DNA of 18,521 bases from Verrucomicrobiales bacterium (GTDB lineage Bacteria > Verrucomicrobiota > Verrucomicrobiia > Verrucomicrobiales > DEV007), in contig PAPL01000087.1 in the NCBI GenBank assembly GCA_002708885.1, positions 1 through 18,521 of the forward strand, in the 5' to 3' direction. The notes under the pieces were generated by a model that ran no database searches, was not told where the DNA came from, and saw only the letters and a list, made by a program, of their open reading frames with translations. The position numbers and the translations under genes are program-made. Positions 1 through 8,580 of the stretch are shown here, piece after piece (position 1 is the stretch's first letter; each line of letters begins with the position of its first letter).

Positions 1-2
1 CC

Positions 3-2801
3 CCTGATACGTGGACTGATGGTGAAAGTTGGGATGATTGCAATTCAGCGCAAGCTTTCAATGAGGTTTTTCACCGCATTTACAGTTCAAGTTCGGAAGA
101 AGACCCTGTTTACAGAGTAGAGCCAGGGGATAACTTTTTAGTTGCTGCTGCCAAAGACCAGATTCGGGATTGGCATCCTATTCGTGATCCTTGGTACTTA
201 GATATTGATGGTAGGCAGACCGCACCTATCTCTATTTATTTTGGCATTCAAAAAGGTGTGTCTGACATAGATACAAACCTTGAAAATCATGCGCCTTACA
301 TTTCAGGGAATGAGAACTCGCTATTTAATATCAGTGCCGATTACTACCATATTTTTGGCCTAAAAATGAAAGACTCTGATACCGCTATCACGCTATCAGC
401 ACAAGTGAAAGGTATTGAGTTACACAATGCGGTGCTAATCAACACGCCACTGATAAAGACGGAAGGTTACAAAATGATTGATTGGATAATCAGAAATATA
501 ACCTTCATTGGTGTGTTAGCGAAAGTGTTAGATATACCGCTAGCTTCTAGCAATGTCTCACTACAGGATATTCATTCAACGGGGCAAGGTAATTGTGGTT
601 TGTCAGTAGGTGCAGGCCACAGTGACGTGGAAGTAATAGCGCTCACTATTGATAACGAGTATCACCAGTTTGATGAAGATAAGACGCTTTATCACGGCGT
701 TACTTTTGATGCTGGTAGCAAGGCAAGAGCTCGCTATAACACAATTAATGGTTTTAGCGGCAATGCGTTTATTTTCAACTGCGAAGTCGATGTAAAAGGC
801 CTAGTGTCAGATAAGTGCGGTGCAGGTATTTACTTCGGGGAATATTCCACTGGCCGTGATTGCATGATCACATTCTTACGTCAGATAGAGGGCGAAAGCT
901 ATGCATACTACTTTGCTAAAGGCGGGGAGTTAAACAACAGCGGTTGCAACCTAGATGAAACCGGAGGATTAGGAATATTTGCCGTAGAGTCGGGAACGCT
1001 CACTATCAATGGTGGAGACTACCAAGCACGATTGCCATTACCCGCCATCTACGCCAAAGGCGCTTGCACCGTAGTTCTTAATAACGTGACTATTAACGGT
1101 GTTCTATATAACGAAACGCTGGATTTTGTTAAAGGTGAAGCATGGAGAGGACAAAAAGCAGAAGTAACGCTTGACTCGCTACCTGTGTTCGCAAACAAAA
1201 CGCTTCGCACACCTTACATGCACATTCCTAATATTGCTGATGCTGTAAGCGTCCAAGGTTCTTCTACACCATTCAGTTCTTATATTGAACTAGAAAGCGG
1301 AGCAAGGTTGCTTGTCAAAAAAGAAGGGGCTGTTTGCTACATGCCTCTTGATGCTTGGCTAGGTATTGATGCGCCGGTTATCGATTCATTTCGCTATTCG
1401 ACAGAAACCGAAATATTCGTACATCAGTTTACGATTCACCCTTCGCCAGAAGTCAGCGCATTGGTGATAGACCCCAGTGAGTTTAATAATTCATTAACTG
1501 CGAATTACGCTTTTGAAGAAAATGAGGTGTATCAAGTATCACTTAAAATCAGTGAACTAGAATCAGGTTCTGTTACCCCTTCTATCGGCACTGCCAGCGG
1601 TCAATACTCACACTCAATTGAAGGCACTGAAGTATGGTTGATTCGTGCGCCAGCTAACGCTTCACAAATTACAATTAACACTAACGGCTTTAGTGGAAAT
1701 ATTTCAAACGTATACGTTAGGAAATTACTTCGCACAGAAACGCCAGCCGTACCTACTTTAAGCGCCGAAACTAACGGTAATAATGTAACGCTGGATTTTG
1801 AAGTATTACCCGTTGCACGACTTCGTGACACCGTAGTCGCAGACGTAATCAAAAGCGGCGTTCTCGATCAAAACAGCGAAGATGGCTACCGTTCTTCGGA
1901 CAATACCAAGCATTACCGATTCGATAATGTGTCTGTATCTGGCAAGCGGAACGGTATTACGCTGCGCGGCTCTGAGTCGCTAGAGGTTAATCGCATGGTA
2001 TTTACTGGCGGTTATCCCATTGACGGTAATAACGCTAAATGGCAAGCAGGGATTGTGAGTGAGCAAAACAGTGGCCCGTTTACCAAAATACAGCAGATTT
2101 GCTTTAGTGATATTGATTTAGGATTGCCGAGTAACTACGGGGATTACACCGACAACAACTCAGATGCCGCGTTACACAACGGTAAAACCAGCGGCGAAGA
2201 AAGCTTTAAATATTCAGCTCACCATTTCTCTAACGTTTTAAAAAACGGTTCAGACGCGGTGATGGACGCGAAAAAGCATGTAGAGATTAATCACTGTGAG
2301 TTGGTAGGGGCATGTAAAATGCTTCGTATACATAAACATGCTTCTTGTACTGTAGCCAACACCCAATTTACACACGGATACGGCAGTAGAGAGGTTTTCT
2401 CAGCAGATGGTGTATCTACTGTCTTAGAGCAGTGGAATTGCTACGTTGAAGACCGTAGATGCGTTACTGTAGACCAACTAACCACCGACCAAAAAGGGCA
2501 CAGTGATTACGCTGATAAACCTTCTATCTGGTTTAAAGCCAAAAGCAACCACGTATTAAAAACCTATCCTACGTTACACCCTTACAACCGCGCAGCAATG
2601 ACGGATATGGAATTTCAGGTTTCAAATGACTCAGGCTCAACATGGCAACCGTTAGATTTACCACAAGTCGGCCTTCCTGGGGTTATAAATATTCTTAAAC
2701 GAACAGTTAACTTTTCTTCAGGCACATACCAGATCAGATGCCGTTGCCTAAACGGTGCGCTAGTTGGCGCATGGTCTAACACAATTTCAATTACAGTATA
2801 G
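3..2801 (+). CDS. Tail spike / receptor-binding protein with parallel beta-helix repeats (5' end outside the window)
   Basis: The reading frame is open from the first bases of the window, so this is the 3' part of a longer gene; 932 codons are visible. The GTG at 258 (visible residue 86) is in frame but lies inside the open frame and is unlikely to be the true start. Two stretches (about visible residues 85-380 and 590-850) have the short, Asn/Gly-rich, alternating hydrophobic repeats typical of right-handed beta-helix tail spikes and pectate-lyase-like folds (for example RFDNVSVSGKRNGITLRG). They are separated by a beta-sandwich-like module at about 465-575. The last ~85 residues (FQVSNDSGSTWQPL to the terminal SITV) look like a small Ig/Fn3-type domain. 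Such proteins bind, and often cleave, surface polysaccharide. No catalytic residues can be assigned by eye. The next tail gene starts 13 bases downstream. The fold is inferred from sequence style, not a search. Confidence 0.75.
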   Translation, partial: PDTWTDGESWDDCNSAQAFNEVFHRIYSSSSEEDPVYRVEPGDNFLVAAAKDQIRDWHPIRDPWYLDIDGRQTAPISIYFGIQKGVSDIDTNLENHAPYISGNENSLFNISADYYHIFGLKMKDSDTAITLSAQVKGIELHNAVLINTPLIKTEGYKMIDWIIRNITFIGVLAKVLDIPLASSNVSLQDIHSTGQGNCGLSVGAGHSDVEVIALTIDNEYHQFDEDKTLYHGVTFDAGSKARARYNTINGFSGNAFIFNCEVDVKGLVSDKCGAGIYFGEYSTGRDCMITFLRQIEGESYAYYFAKGGELNNSGCNLDETGGLGIFAVESGTLTINGGDYQARLPLPAIYAKGACTVVLNNVTINGVLYNETLDFVKGEAWRGQKAEVTLDSLPVFANKTLRTPYMHIPNIADAVSVQGSSTPFSSYIELESGARLLVKKEGAVCYMPLDAWLGIDAPVIDSFRYSTETEIFVHQFTIHPSPEVSALVIDPSEFNNSLTANYAFEENEVYQVSLKISELESGSVTPSIGTASGQYSHSIEGTEVWLIRAPANASQITINTNGFSGNISNVYVRKLLRTETPAVPTLSAETNGNNVTLDFEVLPVARLRDTVVADVIKSGVLDQNSEDGYRSSDNTKHYRFDNVSVSGKRNGITLRGSESLEVNRMVFTGGYPIDGNNAKWQAGIVSEQNSGPFTKIQQICFSDIDLGLPSNYGDYTDNNSDAALHNGKTSGEESFKYSAHHFSNVLKNGSDAVMDAKKHVEINHCELVGACKMLRIHKHASCTVANTQFTHGYGSREVFSADGVSTVLEQWNCYVEDRRCVTVDQLTTDQKGHSDYADKPSIWFKAKSNHVLKTYPTLHPYNRAAMTDMEFQVSNDSGSTWQPLDLPQVGLPGVINILKRTVNFSSGTYQIRCRCLNGALVGAWSNTISITV

Positions 2802-2814
2802 AGAGAACAGGCGA

Positions 2815-5800
2815 ATGGCTTTAGAAACATTTGATTATCCTGATGGTACAAGCGGGGCAGCTATCACCGGAGCGACGGTCTTAAACGGCGGTTTTGAGGT
2901 GCAAGAAGGGCAACTTACAGGCACGGCAACGGGGAACCGGCTTGCATTCAATTCTCAGTATAACGGAATCCAAACCCTTTACGTAAAACCTAAGCAGAGT
3001 TCAACCTCAAATGCGGGTATATTCGTTCGCGCCACAGACGCAGATAACATGATTTCATGTCATTTTCGCTCTAGTGATGGAGTGGTGAGAATTGAAAAGA
3101 AAGTAGGCGGTGCAAGTGAAACAGTTGTAACGTCGAATGTGGATGGGTACGGGTTTACCACACCAAGAGAAATCAAAGTATCTCACATAGATGAATTCAT
3201 AAAGGTCTACATTGACGGTAATTTAGAGGCTACTTGGGAAGATGATAGCGGTCTTACTGGCACACTTTCCGGTGTAAGAATGGATAGCAGCCATTATGAG
3301 GCAGATAACTATAAGTATCAGTCAACACCATTTCCCGTTGCTAACCCTTCAACCACTTACGTACAAAGCGGCAAAGCAATCTCAGCGACAAAACTAGGCT
3401 TGTTACTTCCAGTGCATAGTCAAATGGTGGCTGATGGATATGCAGAGGAGTTCTGGCCTTATGTGGTAAACGGTGAAGATGTACCTAACTGGCCTTCAGC
3501 TAAATACCCACTCATCATGTATTCATCGCCCGACCACAGCGCTAACGATGATTCAGGGATTTATGTTCGCGTTTACAACTCAGAACTTGGCGCCATGACA
3601 GATGGTGCATCATGGGAAGAATGGCAGAACGTATCGAGCAGAACTGAGTTTTCCCATATCAACAAAAAAACGTGTCCAATCTTTGTAGATTATCGTTACA
3701 AGCAAACAGAAACACCCACCGTTAAAATTGTGGATGGCACTGTTTATATGTTTTATCACAATAATGGTGTTTACGTTGGCCCCAATGCAACTCAAAACAC
3801 AAACCTTGCGGTATCTACAAACGGTATTGATTTTTCTACCGATACGGCCAAGGCTATTTCGTATGATCCTCGCTATGAACAAGGGGATGGTCATACTGGT
3901 TATGCGAGAGTTAAAGATAACCCTATTACTAAATATCCTTACTCGCATCTTTCAAATGCAACTCACGGTGGTGGCAGGTCATACACTGGTGCTTCGGATG
4001 CAATATACGGCTCTAATGATTTACGGGCGTGGGATGAACTATTTGTTATTGGGCGCGGAACACACACCAAAATCACAGATTCAGCACCTAGTGGTTGGGG
4101 CGTAACATGGATTTACATGATCCACAGCGTTGAAGATATGATTCGAGAGGGCGCATACTGGCGCGTAACCTTCAACCTAAGAAAAGATATTGTGGGGGAT
4201 GGTGTAGCAGCACCTTACTTAACCATAGAAGTTCTAGTGGATAATGATTTTTACGTTGTTTCAGAACCAAATATTATCGCCCCGCTTGGTGCGGCTGGTG
4301 AGTTTGACAGTCAAGAAATGCAGAACCCTACACGTTTCACCTATGATGGAACACAGTATTGTGTTTACAAAGGTTTCTCTGACGACGATGTATCATCTAT
4401 CGGCCTTATGCAGTTACAAGAGGTTGATTATGATTGGCAGATATTCAGAACGCTTGCGGATAAAACGAGCGTTCAGTCTTTCACTTCATCTAACTACGCT
4501 GGGCTAACATCAAATACCACGATTACGCAGAACGGGGAATTTGTAAACTTTACCATCCCTGCCAATGGCGATGAAGCTTATGTGAAAGGTCAAAGCTTTA
4601 CGCCTTCAAGTAGTGATGTGAACGACTTTGTAATGACTCGCCATGCTAAAAAGTCCGGCACAAACACGCATGGTATAGCGGGTTTTGTGGATGACCCTGA
4701 AAACGTGCAAAACGGTATTGTTCTTCGCTGGCCTTCGGACTCAGATGGAAATAACTTATTAAAGTTAGAGTTAATCGTTGATGGAGAAGTTACAAGCTAT
4801 GCAACTAGAAAAGGCATTGGGCGAACCAGCGAAACAAACGAGTTCTACACTTCAAGGCAAAATTATGGAATACGTGTAGTACCTAATGAACGTTATGCTG
4901 AAGTGTTGGATGGTAGGGCTGTAATATTTCAAGTTGATACACTTGGGGTTGATTTTACGCAGTCGATGGTTCCAGCGGTAATCTTTAAAACAGACGGTGG
5001 TGCTGAAGCCCTCAGCGAGTTTGAAAGCATGGAAGTAGTTAGTTACTCAAATGCTGAGCGACAAGTGGCTGACACAACAGCCCCAGTAGTTACGAACAAC
5101 GGTCCAGCAACGTTAACTTTAACCGTTGGTGACACCTATACGCCGGATTTCAGCACTAATGAAGGAACGCTGAATATTGACAATCCTGTTGACACTGGCA
5201 CTGCAGGAACCTACACCGTAACCGCAACGGCAACAGATGCAGCGGGTAATGTGGGTTCAGCAACGCAAACTGTTATCGTTGAAGCCGCGCAGCAAGTAAA
5301 CCAACCCCCAACCGCTAACGCTGGCCCCGACCAATCGGTAGCTGCAGCAACGCAATTCACGCTCGATGGTACGGGTTCGCAAGACACTGACGGCACTATA
5401 ATTGAATACCGCTGGACGCAAACCGCTGGTGATACAGTAACTCTTAACCTAGACGACCCTGCACGACCTACGGCTAAGTCTCCCAGTAAAACAACCGCGC
5501 AGCGCTTAACGTTTCAGCTTGTTACTGTGGATGATGAAGGTGCAGAAAGTAGTCCTGGTACCGTGAACATCGATGTGGCCGCGTTCGCTGTTAGCGAAAT
5601 GCTTAAATTATTGGATACACGTCAATGGACTGTGGTTAACGATGGTTCGGTGCAAGCATTTGAAGGGCGCTCTAACCGAGAAGCGTTCCGCTTCCTTGTT
5701 ACCCCTAGCGATGGAATACAAACCACTGCAGAGGGTTACTTTTTGTTTGACCAACCAGGTGTACATGCTGTCGAAGTCATATCCACACCAACGTCAAAAA

Positions 5801-5997
5801 TAAGCTCTGTCGACGACCCTTACATGATACGTGGTGACGTTATCGCAGCCAGAATTGGTGATTTGCAAACGGATGAAAACGGTAATTTGACACTGACATT
5901 CGTGCTGTATGTCACCGACGATAAAGACGGTCTTGTAATGACAGCCAAAGTCATAGAGCCATATCAGAAAGCGTCTTATTTCAGAAAGCAAGGTTAG
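2815..5997 (+). CDS. Multidomain tail fibre / receptor-binding protein (lectin-like, beta-propeller, Ig-like, PKD-like)
   Basis: A 1060-residue protein starting at the ATG at 2815, which follows a GAGAG-type ribosome site just after the upstream stop; an in-frame TTG at 2764 lies inside the previous gene and is rejected. Residues 1-165 resemble a concanavalin/laminin-G-like sandwich. Residues ~180-535 have blade-like repeats of the GH43/sialidase five-bladed propeller kind (TVYMFYHNNGV, LAVSTNGIDF, QNPTRFTYDGTQYCVYKGF). Residues ~540-750 form another sandwich. Residues ~755-825 match the DUF5011/HYR Ig-like pattern (DTTAP, GTYTVTATATDAAGNVG). Residues ~828-920 resemble a PKD/REJ domain (NQPPTANAGPDQSV, DTDGTI). 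The last ~135 residues are an unassigned beta-rich domain. The role is probably adhesion to host glycans as a second receptor-binding protein beside the upstream spike. Glycosidase activity is possible but unproven: no catalytic triad was confirmed. Confidence 0.75.
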   Translation: MALETFDYPDGTSGAAITGATVLNGGFEVQEGQLTGTATGNRLAFNSQYNGIQTLYVKPKQSSTSNAGIFVRATDADNMISCHFRSSDGVVRIEKKVGGASETVVTSNVDGYGFTTPREIKVSHIDEFIKVYIDGNLEATWEDDSGLTGTLSGVRMDSSHYEADNYKYQSTPFPVANPSTTYVQSGKAISATKLGLLLPVHSQMVADGYAEEFWPYVVNGEDVPNWPSAKYPLIMYSSPDHSANDDSGIYVRVYNSELGAMTDGASWEEWQNVSSRTEFSHINKKTCPIFVDYRYKQTETPTVKIVDGTVYMFYHNNGVYVGPNATQNTNLAVSTNGIDFSTDTAKAISYDPRYEQGDGHTGYARVKDNPITKYPYSHLSNATHGGGRSYTGASDAIYGSNDLRAWDELFVIGRGTHTKITDSAPSGWGVTWIYMIHSVEDMIREGAYWRVTFNLRKDIVGDGVAAPYLTIEVLVDNDFYVVSEPNIIAPLGAAGEFDSQEMQNPTRFTYDGTQYCVYKGFSDDDVSSIGLMQLQEVDYDWQIFRTLADKTSVQSFTSSNYAGLTSNTTITQNGEFVNFTIPANGDEAYVKGQSFTPSSSDVNDFVMTRHAKKSGTNTHGIAGFVDDPENVQNGIVLRWPSDSDGNNLLKLELIVDGEVTSYATRKGIGRTSETNEFYTSRQNYGIRVVPNERYAEVLDGRAVIFQVDTLGVDFTQSMVPAVIFKTDGGAEALSEFESMEVVSYSNAERQVADTTAPVVTNNGPATLTLTVGDTYTPDFSTNEGTLNIDNPVDTGTAGTYTVTATATDAAGNVGSATQTVIVEAAQQVNQPPTANAGPDQSVAAATQFTLDGTGSQDTDGTIIEYRWTQTAGDTVTLNLDDPARPTAKSPSKTTAQRLTFQLVTVDDEGAESSPGTVNIDVAAFAVSEMLKLLDTRQWTVVNDGSVQAFEGRSNREAFRFLVTPSDGIQTTAEGYFLFDQPGVHAVEVISTPTSKISSVDDPYMIRGDVIAARIGDLQTDENGNLTLTFVLYVTDDKDGLVMTAKVIEPYQKASYFRKQG

Positions 5998-6010
5998 TGA
6001 GGGCATAAGC

Positions 6011-6274
6011 ATGTCTTATCAGGTAACGCAGTTGAACGATATTGAAGTTGAAGAATACATAACAGCAAGGATTGTGCGACTGAAATCACCAGAGGGCGTG
6101 TTTAAATTTATTGCTCAATCTGAAGGGGTAGATGGCGTTACCGTGTACCTAGGGCACGGTAACCTATCGCCGCCTATAAAAGTCGCTATTCGTCAGTGGG
6201 CTGAACTACGAGGAATAAAGCACATTGATTGGGGCCGAGGTCGCGAAGCTGTTACGTCTGTGAAGATAAAATAG
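6011..6274 (+). CDS. Small conserved-looking phage protein of unknown function downstream of tail fibre
   Basis: An 87-residue protein starting at an ATG preceded by GTGAGGG at 5997-6003, so translation initiation looks good. It is soluble, with no membrane segment. The C-terminal half contains a basic/aromatic stretch (WAELRGIKHIDWGRGR) of the sort seen in short proteins that follow tail fibre genes in many phages. It sits between the fibre gene and the lysis cassette, where tail-fibre assembly factors or small modifying proteins are often found. I do not recognise the family, so a chaperone role is only a positional guess. Confidence 0.7.
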   Translation: MSYQVTQLNDIEVEEYITARIVRLKSPEGVFKFIAQSEGVDGVTVYLGHGNLSPPIKVAIRQWAELRGIKHIDWGRGREAVTSVKIK

Positions 6275-6321
6275 ACGCCACTATTGCCCTAACACTGCGC
6301 GTGTCCAATTGTCAAAATGCA

Positions 6322-6352
6322 ACCTGTTAACTTCTACGTTATTTAAACAGGT
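6322..6352 (+). promoter_or_regulatory. Hairpin just upstream of the lysis cassette start
   Basis: A perfect 7-bp inverted repeat (ACCTGTT at 6322-6328, AACAGGT at 6346-6352, 17-base loop) lies in the only sizeable gap (6275-6358) between the tail and lysis genes. There is no T-run after it, so it does not look like a terminator. Its right arm contains the AGG that would form part of the ribosome site for the ATG at 6359 (AGGTAAGG). Folding could therefore partly hide that site. This is inference from the sequence only. Confidence 0.35.
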
Positions 6353-6358
6353 AAGGTA

Positions 6359-6721
6359 ATGGCAGACATAGACAAAACAGGGCCTACAAATTGGTTCTAT
6401 CACAACTCGGGAACGTTAATACTGTCGTTATTAATTTTCCTGAGTAACTTTGTGTTTGAAGATATTCAGTCAAAAGACAATCAGCTGCAGGAAGAAGTTA
6501 AAAAACTCAATATTCAAATGGCCGAGCTTAAAGCTAGCATTGGGCCAATTATCACCACCTTTAATCTGGTTAATCAAAAACGCTATACCACCGAAGACGC
6601 AGCGCGTGATCAAGAAATATGGCGCCGCCAGCTTGAAGAAGTCAAAACGCAGATGCGTGAACAGCAGCTGGTGAACAAAGACATTAACGATCGCCTGGTC
6701 AAAGTAGAGTTGAAATTTTGA
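6359..6721 (+). CDS. Single-TM coiled-coil membrane protein, probable spanin-like (Rz-type) or lysis accessory protein
   Basis: 120 residues. A short polar N-terminus is followed by one hydrophobic segment (about residues 17-33, LILSLLIFLSNFVF). A long charged helix follows (about 35-120), with heptad-like spacing and many Glu/Lys/Gln, ending LVKVELKF. One N-terminal anchor plus a long coiled coil is the layout of inner-membrane spanin subunits such as lambda Rz, and of some phage membrane scaffolds. It is the first gene of the lysis cassette, and its stop overlaps the TTG start of the DUF5675 gene. No outer-membrane lipoprotein partner (Rz1-like) with a convincing lipobox was found nested in it, so the spanin assignment is tentative. 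Confidence 0.6.
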   Translation: MADIDKTGPTNWFYHNSGTLILSLLIFLSNFVFEDIQSKDNQLQEEVKKLNIQMAELKASIGPIITTFNLVNQKRYTTEDAARDQEIWRRQLEEVKTQMREQQLVNKDINDRLVKVELKF

Positions 6722-7161
6722 ATATTCAGCTAATACGGCACGAGACCGACGACCAAGGTACACCAGGCAATATCTACATTGGCCCCTGGTCTGCACACAC
6801 TCTTGAATTGCCGTGGCGCAATAACTTACCCAATCTTAGCTGCATTACTGCAGGCACGTACTCAATGCGTTTGGTGAAAACCCGTAAACCAATTGGTGGG
6901 CGCTCACACCTTTACCTTATTGAAGATGTGCCAGAACGAAGCGGTATTCTCGCTCATGCTGGCACGTTTGCCGGCAACAAAGAAAAAGGCTTTAAGACTA
7001 GCGTTCTAGGCTGTGTATTAATAGGTTACCGTGTCGGTACCTATCAAAACCAACGCGCCATTTTCGATACACGCAGGGCAATAGGCGACTTCAACAACAT
7101 TCTTGCTGGCAAACCAGCACGCATAACAATTATCAATGCTTGGGAGAAACAGCATGATTGA
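6718..7161 (+). CDS. DUF5675-family protein, candidate cell-wall lytic enzyme
   Basis: 147 residues. The start is taken as the TTG at 6718, overlapping the upstream TGA, because the conserved N-terminal part (IQLIRHETDDQGTPGNIYIG, then HTLELPWRNN) would be lost from any later ATG. The motif series T-x-G-x-(5)-G, LELPWRNN, SCITAGTY, GILAHAGTFAGN and GCVLIG matches the pattern I know for DUF5675 proteins, which are common in phages and prophages. Their function has not been established. Here the gene lies between a membrane coiled-coil protein and a holin-like gene, and no lysozyme, amidase or endopeptidase is visible nearby. That makes it the best endolysin candidate in this window. The invariant-looking His (HAG) and Cys (GCV) residues could be catalytic; this is inference. 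Confidence 0.7.
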   Translation: MNIQLIRHETDDQGTPGNIYIGPWSAHTLELPWRNNLPNLSCITAGTYSMRLVKTRKPIGGRSHLYLIEDVPERSGILAHAGTFAGNKEKGFKTSVLGCVLIGYRVGTYQNQRAIFDTRRAIGDFNNILAGKPARITIINAWEKQHD

Positions 7162-7693
7162 GTGGATAGGTGACGCATTAATGGCGGTAGTAGGTGGTGG
7201 GGCAACGGGTATTTTAGGCTCGGCAGTGCAAAGCTTGTTTCAATACAAAACCCGGGTATTGGATATTGAACAAGAGAATGTGCGCTTGGCACACGACGCG
7301 AAGATGGTAGAACTAGAATCTACCGCGAATCTGCGTATTCTTCAGCAAGAAGCCAGCGCCCAAGCTGACAGCAACGCTTATGCAATGCAAACCGTAAGCT
7401 ACGAACACGACAAGCGCCAATACATGCCAGAGAACGGGGCTCCAACATGGATTATTGGCTTACTTGGCATAGTTGATGTGATACGGGGGCTAGTACGACC
7501 TTCATTAACGGTTTACGTAGCTGTTGCAATTACTATTATTTTGGTAGAAGCCAATGCGCTGGTTGAATCAGTCGACGGACTGGGTGAAGACGTTCGTTTA
7601 GCTGCAGCAATGGAGATTTGGCGAATGGTGGCGTACATCGCCACCACTATATTCTTTTGGTGGTTTGGGCAAAGGCCACAAAAAAGGGCTTAG
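7154..7693 (+). CDS. Probable phage holin (three-TM, GTA-holin-like)
   Basis: 179 residues from the ATG at 7154, preceded by GGGAGA at 7142-7147; an in-frame ATG six codons earlier is less well placed. An N-terminal hydrophobic, glycine-rich segment (DALMAVVGGGATGILGSAV) is followed by a charged helical stretch (~35-85) and two C-terminal membrane segments (SLTVYVAVAITIILVEA and MVAYIATTIFFWWFG). The RPSLT turn and the WWFGQRPQKR ending resemble the 3-TM holin family linked to gene-transfer-agent and phage release. A holin would open the inner membrane to time lysis. The gene overlaps the upstream DUF5675 gene by 8 bases, consistent with translational coupling, and overlaps the convergent repressor gene by 4 bases. 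Confidence 0.7.
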   Translation: MIEWIGDALMAVVGGGATGILGSAVQSLFQYKTRVLDIEQENVRLAHDAKMVELESTANLRILQQEASAQADSNAYAMQTVSYEHDKRQYMPENGAPTWIIGLLGIVDVIRGLVRPSLTVYVAVAITIILVEANALVESVDGLGEDVRLAAAMEIWRMVAYIATTIFFWWFGQRPQKRA

Positions 7694-8556
7694 TGAACAC
7701 TGGCCCGTAGCGCGAACTCTATTTCAGTGGGAGTAAGTTCAGATGCGGGCTTATGCATTTCTTCCAGCGTTTCTACCACTTCCATTTTCGTGGCTTTATC
7801 CAGTTTATCTGCAATATGATGCTCTTCGGCGTACATGATCACCATATTGAGTACTTCCAATTTATCGTCAATGGTAAAAGTGTAGTTTTTAGCTTTAAGA
7901 CATTCCATAGATGATTTATTGTCACATTCCCAACGTTTAACGTCAGTAAAGTAAAAACTCTTACCATCCTGCACCATTAGGTCTACGCCAGATTTACTTA
8001 CCAATCCCTTGTGCTTGTCGTCGCCCAGTAGCTTATAGGTACCGAACTGACCACGGCTAAATGCCATTGCATCAAGTTGCGTTAAACTGAAACTGTGAAT
8101 GTCACACCCCTTTAATGCCTCGGATAATGCCAACGGGTTTCTGCACGGGCCATAGAGTGTTTCTATCTGCTGATATTCAATTGACTTGTTTTTAAATTCG
8201 AACGTGGCTGGCTGTACTAACACAACAGAAGCCATACTGCTTTGCATATCAACGGATAGATATGCAGTGTATTGGGCGTCTTGTGCGTGAATAGATAACA
8301 TATTTTCGAAGGCGTCTGCATTCGTATAGCTATCTAACATGAACGGCGTGCCTTTCCCTTCCAGCAACCAATTCAGGTTTACATGCTCAGTGCGCATGAT
8401 AGCCGTCAGAATGTCGGTACCTGGCACCACGTTACTTAATAATCGTGCGGCCGTACCCGATGATAAGCCCAATTTTTTAGCCCACGGCGTTATTTTTCTG
8501 TCAGCCAACATCCATTCAAGACGCGGCGTAAATTCTTTTTCGTTTGGATAATTCAT
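7690..8556 (-). CDS. Phage repressor (CI-like, N-terminal HTH, non-peptidase C-terminus)
   Basis: 288 residues from the ATG at 8554-8556; a TTG at 8587-8589 would add 11 residues but lies among the putative operator repeats. The N-terminus has the pattern of Xre/CI-type phage repressors: LEWMLADRKITPWAKKLGLS, then GTAARLLSN, and the typical NLNWLLEGKGTPF close of the domain at about residues 60-72. The rest (~75-288) does not show the Ser-Lys peptidase motifs of LexA/lambda CI repressors, so RecA-driven self-cleavage is not supported. It is oriented away from the early operon and presumably represses the divergent early promoter to hold lysogeny. No good Shine-Dalgarno precedes the ATG, suggesting low expression. 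Its 3' end overlaps the holin gene tail to tail. Confidence 0.8.
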   Translation of the reverse strand: MNYPNEKEFTPRLEWMLADRKITPWAKKLGLSSGTAARLLSNVVPGTDILTAIMRTEHVNLNWLLEGKGTPFMLDSYTNADAFENMLSIHAQDAQYTAYLSVDMQSSMASVVLVQPATFEFKNKSIEYQQIETLYGPCRNPLALSEALKGCDIHSFSLTQLDAMAFSRGQFGTYKLLGDDKHKGLVSKSGVDLMVQDGKSFYFTDVKRWECDNKSSMECLKAKNYTFTIDDKLEVLNMVIMYAEEHHIADKLDKATKMEVVETLEEMHKPASELTPTEIEFALRASVH

Positions 8557-8580
8557 AGTCTTATTCAAAATCGGTATTAA

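Noticed and set aside
258..260. GTG as the start of the first tail spike gene
   Set aside because: The frame is open for 85 further codons to the window edge, with coherent protein sequence and no ribosome site before the GTG.
2764..2814. TTG start extending the second tail gene upstream
   Set aside because: It lies inside the previous coding region; the ATG at 2815 has a ribosome site and a normal N-terminus.
3610..3948. Minus-strand 112-codon ORF opposite the fibre gene
   Set aside because: It is fully embedded in a well-supported gene, with no ribosome site and atypical composition; a shadow frame.
6450..6674. Nested 74-codon ORF inside the spanin-like gene, considered as an Rz1-type lipoprotein
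   Set aside because: It has many lysines, no clear signal peptide and no convincing lipobox; it looks like an out-of-frame shadow.
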